From: Oscillospiraceae bacterium
Lineage (GTDB): Bacteria > Bacillota > Clostridia > UBA1381
NCBI GenBank assembly: GCA_020860985.1
Contig: JAJBTG010000052.1
Span: forward strand, 1-6,169
Direction: 5' to 3'
Length of the DNA stretch: 6,169 nucleotides
Shown: positions 1-4,664 of the stretch, in pieces
How positions within the stretch are numbered: position 1 is the stretch's first letter
Layout: each line of letters begins with the position of its first letter
Program-made: the position numbers and the translations under genes
The notes under the pieces: generated by a model
Database searches by the model: none
What the model was told of the DNA's origin: nothing
Seen by the model: the letters and a program-made list of their open reading frames with translations, nothing else

Positions 1-39
1 TGTACAAAAAATTTTTGTTATTTACTCTGTCTACTTGAC

Positions 40-48
40 AGGGGTGGG
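40..48 (+). promoter_or_regulatory. Ribosome binding site that decides the queE start
   Basis: The G-rich run AGGGGTGGG lies 7 nt before the ATG at 56 and is one mismatch away from the AGGAGGTG core. The same frame could also start at a TTG at 35 or a GTG at 44. Neither is as well placed, because this G-rich run would fall at or inside the coding region. No convincing promoter is seen in the first 55 bases, so transcription probably enters from upstream, outside the window. Confidence 0.6.
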
Positions 49-55
49 TTCAAAT

Positions 56-736
56 ATGAAAATAGTTGAAATTTTTGACAGTATCGACGGAGAAGGAATC
101 CTCACGGGACAAACCGCCACATTTATACGTCTTGCGGGATGCAATCTTCAGTGCGGGTATTGCGACACGCTCTCTGCGCTTTTCGGCGAGAAGGAGCCGT
201 GCGAATATACAGAAATGACTATTGACGAAGTCATTCAAAAAGTTAATAAAAGCTACAAGCGCATCACCCTTACCGGCGGTGAACCGCTGCTCCAGCTTGA
301 CAGCGCAAAGCTTGTGTCAATGCTGATTAAAGACGGATATGAGGTTAATATAGAAACAAACGGTGCGGTTGATATAACCGAGTTTTTAAGCCGCGTTCCG
401 AAGTCGGACAGGCTGTTTTTCACAATCGACTACAAGCTGCCGTCGAGCGGTATGACGGACAGAATGATATGGAAAAATTTTCTTAATCTGCGCCCGCGCG
501 ACGTTGTTAAATTTGTAATCGGCTCCGACGAGGATGTGAATATGATGAAGGCTGTTATGGACAGACTTACCGAATATTACGAAACTATGCCGCATATATT
601 TGCCGGAGTTGTTTTCGGCGAATACGAACCGCAAAGGCTTATAGACTGCATTATGAACGAGCCGGTATTAAAGGACGTGGTCTTTCAGCTTCAAATCCAC
701 AAAATCATATGGGACCCCAATGAAAGAGGTGTTTAA
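56..736 (+). CDS. queE: 7-carboxy-7-deazaguanine synthase QueE (radical SAM)
   Basis: QueE is a cytosolic radical SAM enzyme that converts 6-carboxy-5,6,7,8-tetrahydropterin to 7-carboxy-7-deazaguanine, the step that builds the deazapurine ring on the way to preQ0 and queuosine. From the ATG at 56 the protein has 226 residues, normal for the family. It opens with MKIVEIFDSIDGEG, close to the family IFxSIQGEG motif; the D in place of Q is a variant common in clostridial members. The [4Fe-4S] ligands are the C-x3-C-x2-C cysteines of GCNLQCGYCDT (C29, C33, C36). LTGGEPLLQ near residues 72-80 is the SAM-binding GGE motif. The stop codon directly abuts the folE start, so the two genes are almost certainly co-transcribed and translationally coupled. 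The substrate-supplying QueD and the next enzyme QueC are not in the window and probably lie upstream. Confidence 0.95.
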   Translation: MKIVEIFDSIDGEGILTGQTATFIRLAGCNLQCGYCDTLSALFGEKEPCEYTEMTIDEVIQKVNKSYKRITLTGGEPLLQLDSAKLVSMLIKDGYEVNIETNGAVDITEFLSRVPKSDRLFFTIDYKLPSSGMTDRMIWKNFLNLRPRDVVKFVIGSDEDVNMMKAVMDRLTEYYETMPHIFAGVVFGEYEPQRLIDCIMNEPVLKDVVFQLQIHKIIWDPNERGV

Positions 737-1318
737 ATGAAAAAGGAATTTAATCATGAAAAAATAAAAGAAGCGATATGCACAATTATAACAGAGCTTG
801 GCGACGACCCCGACCGCGAGGGACTTATCGAAACTCCCGACAGAGTAGCGCGTATGTACGACGAGGTTTTCGAGGGTATGCGCTACACCAATGACGAAAT
901 CGCGGAAATGTTTAACAAATGCTTTGAAAACGTAAGCTCAAACGACCTTGTGCTTGTAAAGGACATTGAGGTTTTCAGCTATTGCGAGCATCACTTGGCT
1001 CTCATGTACAATATGAAATGCCACGTAGGATATATCCCCAACGGCAAGGTTATAGGTCTTTCCAAAATCGCGCGGATATGCGATATGGTCGCGAAAAGAC
1101 TGCAATTACAGGAGAGAATCTGCGCGGATATCGCCGAGATTATCCAAAAGGTATGCGGCACCGAGGACGTTATCGTGGTTGTCGAGGGTGAGCATAGCTG
1201 TATGACCGCGCGCGGAATTAAATCGCGCGGCGCGAAAACGCGCACCAGCGCGATACGCGGTTTGTTTGACAGCGATTATGAGCTTAGAAATGAAGTATAC
1301 GCTCTTATAAGGGATTAA
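737..1318 (+). CDS. folE: GTP cyclohydrolase I FolE
   Basis: This cytosolic enzyme (a homodecamer in characterised members) turns GTP into 7,8-dihydroneopterin triphosphate plus formate, the entry step shared by folate and by preQ0/queuosine synthesis. At 193 residues it is of ordinary length. The N-terminal helical part runs to about residue 70. The catalytic part follows, with zinc ligands C83 and H86 in SYCEHH and C155 in [10 protein letters not shown]. It also has the conserved GLSKIARI (108-115) and QLQERI (123-128) segments and a C-terminal [10 protein letters not shown] close to the family's usual ending. With all three zinc ligands present this is the zinc-dependent type IA enzyme, not FolE2. 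The ATG follows the queE stop without a gap, and AAAGAGGTG at 723-731, inside the end of queE, is its ribosome binding site. Coupling to queE suggests a role in the queuosine pathway; a role in folate synthesis as well is possible and cannot be judged here. Confidence 0.96.
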   Translation: MKKEFNHEKIKEAICTIITELGDDPDREGLIETPDRVARMYDEVFEGMRYTNDEIAEMFNKCFENVSSNDLVLVKDIEVFSYCEHHLALMYNMKCHVGYIPNGKVIGLSKIARICDMVAKRLQLQERICADIAEIIQKVCGTEDVIVVVEGEHSCMTARGIKSRGAKTRTSAIRGLFDSDYELRNEVYALIRD

Positions 1319-1331
1319 TAAAATTAATCCC
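1311..1331. terminator. Hairpin over the folE stop codon, possible two-way terminator
   Basis: GGGATTAAT (1311-1319) and ATTAATCCC (1323-1331) form a perfect 9-bp stem with an AAA loop. The left arm contains the folE TAA at 1316-1318. It sits between the convergent folE and SLOG genes, where a shared terminator is expected. On the + strand it is followed by C-rich sequence and a smaller CCCA/TGGG hairpin (1331-1342). On the - strand it is followed by TTATAA. Neither side has a proper U-tract, so efficient intrinsic termination is doubtful. Protection of the transcript 3' end is an alternative role. Confidence 0.45.
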
Positions 1332-1382
1332 CCAATCGTGGGATGTAAAATATTTCCAATTTATTGTTTCTATCCGCACATA

Positions 1383-1877
1383 TCAATTCATATAAATTTC
1401 ATCCGCGATATTGTCAATTATTTTTCCGCCCTGTTCGGCATAGCTTATCGTCATTCCAGTACCGCTTTTCCCAATCACGCAATACGCGAGCCCGTAATCG
1501 GCATCGTCAACCATCTTATAATTTCGCTTTTGCATACAGTCATCCGTGTATGTTCCCTCGGTTATATATTTATATCCGTCAACCTTTGACATCATCATGC
1601 GCCACTTAAATCTGTCCTCCGCTCTCCAGAGCTTGCTTTGGTCATAACAGGGGAGGTACAGATACAGCTTTATATGAGGGTATTCCTCCTTTAATTCAAT
1701 AACCGTTTCCGCGGCAATCGTATCAAACCCCAATGCGCCGCCGGCTATAAAATTTTCCACACCCTTATCTTCAATCAGATTTTTAATTTTTATTTTTAAA
1801 ATAGTTTTTACTTCATTAATTCGTGCCTGCGGCATTTTTCTGTGTCCGGTAAAGAAACAGCTGAACTCCTTTTCCAT
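1383..1877 (-). CDS. SLOG-domain protein, DUF1273 (YpsA-like)
   Basis: A small cytosolic protein of 164 residues with a Rossmann-like SLOG fold, the superfamily of DprA, LOG and TIR-linked nucleotide sensors, in which members bind nucleotide-derived ligands. Seen in the sequence are FTGHR at residues 9-13, a glycine-rich FIAGGALGFDTIAAE loop at 43-57, CYDQSKLW at 77-84, and a C-terminal VDDADYGLAYCV followed by SGTGMTISYA (138-147). These match the DUF1273/YpsA family. B. subtilis YpsA has been linked to cell division and stress, but the biochemical role and ligand are not settled, so no function is assigned. I place the start at 1877 because GGAG at 1884-1887 lies 6 nt before it. An in-frame ATG at 1889 would add four residues, and its only upstream G-rich sequence lies within a predicted hairpin. 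The gene converges on folE and has its own promoter just after the germination operon. Confidence 0.85.
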   Translation of the reverse strand: MEKEFSCFFTGHRKMPQARINEVKTILKIKIKNLIEDKGVENFIAGGALGFDTIAAETVIELKEEYPHIKLYLYLPCYDQSKLWRAEDRFKWRMMMSKVDGYKYITEGTYTDDCMQKRNYKMVDDADYGLAYCVIGKSGTGMTISYAEQGGKIIDNIADEIYMN

Positions 1878-1891
1878 AATAATCTCCATTC

Positions 1892-1910
1892 CGCCGCCCC
1901 CACGTCGGCG
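1892..1910 (-). other. GC-rich hairpin in the leader of the SLOG gene
   Basis: On the transcribed strand CGCCG (1910-1906) can pair with CGGCG (1896-1892) around a 9-nt loop. The structure ends 4 nt before the GGAG ribosome binding site at 1884-1887. A second, shorter pairing, CACG with CGTG over 1912-1901, uses some of the same bases, so the two exclude each other. The block is much more GC-rich than its surroundings. This could modulate translation, but it matches no riboswitch class that I can name. Confidence 0.35.
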
Positions 1911-1923
1911 TGATAAAATCGAA

Positions 1924-1948
1924 TAGCACGAAAACAGCTTTCATGCTA
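1924..1948 (-). other. 10-bp stem-loop at the predicted 5' end of the SLOG transcript
   Basis: In the - strand RNA the arms UAGCAUGAAA (1948-1939) and UUUCGUGCUA (1933-1924) pair over 10 bp with one U-G wobble and a 5-nt GCUGU loop. The stem begins at about the expected transcription start, 6-7 nt after the -10 box. It could be a stabilising 5' stem-loop on the mRNA. As DNA, the same inverted repeat directly downstream of the promoter could be a repressor operator. The sequence alone does not decide between these. Confidence 0.5.
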
Positions 1949-1953
1949 CGTAT

Positions 1954-1983
1954 ATTATACCATTATTCGAATGATAATTACAA
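1954..1983 (-). promoter_or_regulatory. Housekeeping-type promoter of the SLOG gene
   Basis: Read on the - strand, TTGTAA (1983-1978) and a perfect TATAAT (1959-1954) are separated by 18 bp. A TGG directly before the -10 box makes it an extended -10 (TGnTATAAT). The expected transcription start is near 1947-1948, giving a leader of about 70 nt. The -35 box begins only 3 bp after the stop codon of the small membrane protein gene, so the SLOG gene can be expressed in vegetative cells independently of the germination operon. An imperfect palindrome centred on ATTCGAAT (1965-1972) fills the spacer and might be an operator. Confidence 0.7.
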
Positions 1984-1986
1984 GTA

Positions 1987-2154
1987 TTATTTTAAAATAT
2001 CGATAATACATATGGAGGACACGGAAAGTGTCAGCGCGCTAAGAATCATAAGAAAAACACCTCCCGTTATATTTTTATCCTTAAAGGTATAAATTCCGTA
2101 GCAAACCATCCTTGCGATATAGAAAAATATAACAAGGCTTATCAGAACTCTCAT
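1987..2154 (-). CDS. Small two-helix membrane protein, candidate D subunit of the germinant receptor
   Basis: A 55-codon gene starting at an ATG (2154-2152) that shares a base with the gerC stop (TAATG), the classic layout for translational coupling. AAGGGGG at 2166-2172 lies 11 nt upstream as a possible ribosome binding site. The protein starts MRVLISLVIFFYIARMVCYG and has two hydrophobic stretches, about residues 3-22 and 32-54, joined by a short polar loop TFKDKNITG. It ends with DILK. Small proteins of 60-80 residues with two membrane segments, called D subunits, are known beside or within several Bacillus gerA-family operons, where they modulate receptor function. The position as last gene of the operon and the topology fit that class, but I see no diagnostic motif. 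It would be missed by a 60-residue cut-off. The opposite strand carries a spurious frame here. Confidence 0.72.
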   Translation of the reverse strand: MRVLISLVIFFYIARMVCYGIYTFKDKNITGGVFLMILSALTLSVSSICIIDILK

Positions 2155-3545
2155 TAAAAATCAATCCCCCTTATTGAATCCTCACGCATAATTAAACCGG
2201 AATGTCTTACGTTAAATTCCGCGTCAACATTAATTTCATAATCGCTGAAATTTTCATTCTGATAATGCTCCGAAAATTCACTGTATGTCAAAAAGCTTTT
2301 CTTTGCCTTGTTTGCAAATCCGAGAACATCTACATTATATTCGTTTATCGTTGTGTCAAGGAATTTCATACACATATTTTCAATATATTGCTTTGAATTG
2401 CTTTCAAAATATTCAATGTCATTTTCGGTTATATAATTTGCCGGAAGCGAGTATAGGTCGGATTCAAGATACAGCTTTATCTCAATTTTCTTTTTTTTCG
2501 TATCAACGCTTATTCTCGGCATTTTTCTTTGCTCCAATCTCACCGTTACCGGAACATCGGGGGATTTCTCACTGTAAAAGCTTATATAGCCGTATTCGTA
2601 ATTTCCGCTCAATATATTATAAATCTCGCTGTCTATTCCGCCCATCAATCCCACAAGCTTATTATTCTTAAACAGCGCCATTCCCATAGCTTCACTTTTA
2701 TTTTCTTTCTCTATTGCCACCTCTCCGGCTGAATAATTTTTAATTTTATACTCGAATTTATCCTCATTTATCGGAACCGACTTTTGTTCTTCACTGCCCT
2801 CGTCAATTGATTTTTGCAGCTCCTGCGTGCTTTCGCCTGAGCTTCCTCCCGAGCCGCCGCCCTCTTCCATACCGCCCATACTTTCCTCGGATGAACCGCC
2901 TTCGCCGCTTTCACTGCCGCTCCCACTGCCGCCGGACGACGAATCCGTTTTCATCGTTCCCGCTATGGGGAGAACCGCGTCGCGGTACAAGCTGCTTTTA
3001 CAGAAATAGAAATCCTGTGTGACACTTTTCGGTATACCGGTACCGCCCTTTTTTTCATAGGTAAGCTGATAATACTTTGCCGGATTCAGCTCAAGCATCG
3101 GTTTTACCTCGCTTAAATATTCCTCCGAACCGTCCGGCGCTACCGCCAAATACATATCGGGACGTATTTCATAGCTTCTCGCAAGAGTTTCGATTATATC
3201 GTCAAGCCCGTTTTCAGCCACCTCTTTTGAAAATACCATCAGCTTTGCGTGCGACAGTGAAAATTTTTTGCTTACGATATTATTGGCTATATTTATTCCC
3301 GAATATATATTGGGCGCTTCAATTGTTATATTATCCACTATCCTTTCGCCCTTGCCGCCCTCCTCCGATGCGCCGCCGCTTATTTGTGTCGGCTTGGCAA
3401 ATTGTATCGTTATTTTATAATTATCGTTTTCGCCCGCGTCAAAGCCCATCGCCACAACATATGCGACATCATTCGGTTCCGTTCCCATACATCCTGAAAG
3501 CAAAAGTATGATTAAAATTGCGGGTATTATTTTAAGTCTTTTCAT
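2154..3545 (-). CDS. gerAC: Spore germination lipoprotein, Ger(x)C family
   Basis: The C subunit of a GerA-type germinant receptor, a lipoprotein expected on the outer face of the spore inner membrane. From the ATG at 3545 it has 463 residues. It starts MKRLKIIPAILIILLLSGC, a lipoprotein signal with lipobox LLSGC and the lipidated cysteine at residue 19. The N-terminal domain follows (about 24-198), with DVAYVVAMGFD and the SLSHAKLMVFSKEVAENG segment typical of the family. The C-terminal Spore_GerAC domain spans about 265-463. Between them lies a low-complexity linker (about 202-257) of Gly, Ser, Glu and Met, which explains why the protein is longer than the usual 350-400 residues. The start overlaps the end of gerB by 14 bp, and the stop overlaps the next small gene by 1 bp. 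The symbol is family-level; the orthologue among gerA, gerK and gerB operons cannot be chosen from sequence alone. Confidence 0.92.
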   Translation of the reverse strand: MKRLKIIPAILIILLLSGCMGTEPNDVAYVVAMGFDAGENDNYKITIQFAKPTQISGGASEEGGKGERIVDNITIEAPNIYSGINIANNIVSKKFSLSHAKLMVFSKEVAENGLDDIIETLARSYEIRPDMYLAVAPDGSEEYLSEVKPMLELNPAKYYQLTYEKKGGTGIPKSVTQDFYFCKSSLYRDAVLPIAGTMKTDSSSGGSGSGSESGEGGSSEESMGGMEEGGGSGGSSGESTQELQKSIDEGSEEQKSVPINEDKFEYKIKNYSAGEVAIEKENKSEAMGMALFKNNKLVGLMGGIDSEIYNILSGNYEYGYISFYSEKSPDVPVTVRLEQRKMPRISVDTKKKKIEIKLYLESDLYSLPANYITENDIEYFESNSKQYIENMCMKFLDTTINEYNVDVLGFANKAKKSFLTYSEFSEHYQNENFSDYEINVDAEFNVRHSGLIMREDSIRGIDF

Positions 3546-4605
3546 GTTTTCCTCCATTCAGTTTTCTTGATGCCGCCGCAAATATTATCGGCAATAAAAA
3601 GGCAAACGGATATACTATATAATAAATTACCATTTCCAGCTCAATAAATTTCATAAACGAGCTTGGAAGTATCGCCGCACCGAAAATAATTATTGTCAAA
3701 GGAACTATCAGCGGCTTGTGAAATTTTAAATTGAAGGTTATCTGCAGCACATAGCATATCGCGTACATATAAAATGCCGCGTACAGCATAATCAGAATCG
3801 ACCATACAAACTCGAAAAATGTTTCAAATCTGCTGAAAAAGCTGCTTAGATGTATTATCCTCGTAAGCTGATAAACGGGAAATATAAAATTTTTTGACGA
3901 CGGATAGGGATAAACGCTGCAATACGCGAGCGTTATAAGGAATGCAATCACGCCGCCTATAATTATCACTCTAAAGCCGCTTTTCTTAAATTCGCTGTAA
4001 TTTTCCATATACGGCAAAAATATATTAAGCAGAATTATATCCGAAAATACCGATATTGAATTAAAGCCGTCTATAAATATGCTTTTTGCTCCATTACCCA
4101 AAATGGGAAACAAATTGTCAAATTTATAGTAGGGAATGAGAAGCAGCAAAAATGAAACCATTACTATTCCCGCTATCGGTAAAAACAGATAATGCACGGT
4201 TGCGATAGATTCGATTCCCATATACGCGCCTATCGCAATTATCACGGCGAATAATATTATAATTAATTCAACGCTGCTTTCCTGAAGCAATATTGTTTTG
4301 ATTGTTTCGGGATAAATTCTTGCGACCGAAATCAGATTTGCGCTCAAAATAGCGAACACAATTATCCCCACTATGATTTTCAGGCTTTTCCCGCCGCAGC
4401 TGTCCGCAAGCTCTATTATATTTTTCTTTCCTCTGTATAATACCGCCGTAAGCGCAAAAATCAAAATTGCAATTATAAAATTATATAAAATCTGTATCCA
4501 CGCGGCATTGCCGCTGTTTAATATTATATTTCTCGGATACGTAAGAAGCATTTTGACCGCTATCGCGTTTATTATAAGACTTGTTATTTTTTTTCTTTGA
4601 AGCAT
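3532..4605 (-). CDS. gerAB: Spore germination permease-like subunit, GerAB family
   Basis: The B subunit of the germinant receptor, a protein of the APC transporter superfamily (Spore_permease) in the spore inner membrane; characterised members bind the germinant. The product has 357 residues, normal for the family. About ten hydrophobic segments can be seen, roughly at residues 10-23, 36-57, 77-97, 110-127, 137-158, 180-199, 211-233, 265-290, 297-314 and 322-345. Family-like stretches include DNLFPILGNG (163-172), FPVYQLTRII (242-251) and RFETFFEFVW (259-268). The start at 4605 is chosen because GGAGG lies 5 nt before it. The gene follows gerA after a short gap that holds a parS site, and overlaps gerC by 14 bp. 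The germinant recognised cannot be inferred. A run of eight A in the coding strand (4594-4587) lies near the 5' end, but the frame is intact. Confidence 0.93.
   Translation of the reverse strand: MLQRKKITSLIINAIAVKMLLTYPRNIILNSGNAAWIQILYNFIIAILIFALTAVLYRGKKNIIELADSCGGKSLKIIVGIIVFAILSANLISVARIYPETIKTILLQESSVELIIILFAVIIAIGAYMGIESIATVHYLFLPIAGIVMVSFLLLLIPYYKFDNLFPILGNGAKSIFIDGFNSISVFSDIILLNIFLPYMENYSEFKKSGFRVIIIGGVIAFLITLAYCSVYPYPSSKNFIFPVYQLTRIIHLSSFFSRFETFFEFVWSILIMLYAAFYMYAICYVLQITFNLKFHKPLIVPLTIIIFGAAILPSSFMKFIELEMVIYYIVYPFAFLLPIIFAAASRKLNGGKHEKT
3551..3555 (-). promoter_or_regulatory. Ribosome binding site that decides the gerC start
   Basis: GGAGG lies 5 nt before the ATG at 3545, within the last codons of gerB. 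A longer frame begins at an ATG at 3557, but that ATG overlaps the ribosome binding site itself (ATGGAGG), and the four extra residues MEEN would precede the positively charged start of the lipoprotein signal. The downstream start is therefore preferred. Confidence 0.8.
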
Positions 4606-4610
4606 TCTGA

Positions 4611-4615
4611 CCTCC
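4611..4615 (-). promoter_or_regulatory. Ribosome binding site that decides the gerB start
   Basis: GGAGG sits 5 nt before the ATG at 4605. As with gerC, a slightly longer frame begins at an ATG (4617) fused to the ribosome binding site (ATGGAGG) and would add MEVR. The downstream ATG is the better start. The site lies only 3 bp from the edge of the 24-bp palindrome that contains parS. Confidence 0.8.
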
Positions 4616-4622
4616 ATTAAAA

Positions 4623-4638
4623 TGTTTCACGTGAAACA
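4623..4638. promoter_or_regulatory. parS: parS chromosome partition site (ParB/Spo0J binding)
   Basis: TGTTTCACGTGAAACA is an exact match to the parS consensus TGTTNCACGTGAAACA bound by ParB (Spo0J), and is fully palindromic. The symmetry extends through flanking A and T bases to a 24-bp perfect palindrome (4619-4642). ParB dimers load here, slide along DNA as CTP-dependent clamps and recruit SMC/condensin to the origin region. In Bacillus and most bacteria these sites cluster around oriC. A chance match of 16 fixed bases in a window this size is about one in a million under equal base frequencies. It sits in the 47-bp gap between gerA and gerB, outside both coding regions. It could also fold as an RNA hairpin in the operon transcript, which is the main alternative reading. 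Confidence 0.93.
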
Positions 4639-4664
4639 TTTTTCCGACAATCTCTCCGGCGTCC

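Noticed and set aside
35..63. TTGACA at 35-40, a perfect -35 hexamer, as a promoter for queE
   Set aside because: At 17-bp spacing the -10 position reads GAAAAT and lies inside the queE start. No good -10 box occurs at 16-18 bp, and the ribosome binding site overlaps the spacer.
1892..1912. The ACG-containing loop in the SLOG leader as a mini-ykkC (guanidine-II) riboswitch
   Set aside because: That class needs two tandem hairpins with ACGR loops. Only one short stem with a 9-nt loop is present, and the gene is not a guanidine exporter or carboxylase.
1910..2092. 60-codon + strand open frame across the gap between the SLOG gene and the ger operon
   Set aside because: It has no ribosome binding site, resembles no known protein, lies antisense to the SLOG promoter and to the small membrane protein gene, and its frame is explained by the coding strand opposite.
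2285..3511. Several + strand open frames of 64-144 codons opposite gerC
   Set aside because: They are antisense shadows of a clearly coding gene. Their composition follows from the reverse complement of the Gly/Ser/Glu-rich and lipoprotein regions.
1479..3931. Shared 13-mer GCAATACGCGAGC at about 1479 and about 3919
   Set aside because: Both copies encode Leu-Ala-Tyr-Cys on the - strand in unrelated proteins. There is no wider similarity, so it is a coincidence of codon choice.
4587..4594. Run of eight A in the gerB coding strand near its start as a phase-variation switch
   Set aside because: It encodes an ordinary Lys-Lys stretch, the frame is intact, and a similar A run occurs at a Lys cluster in gerC. 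This is expected in AT-leaning DNA.
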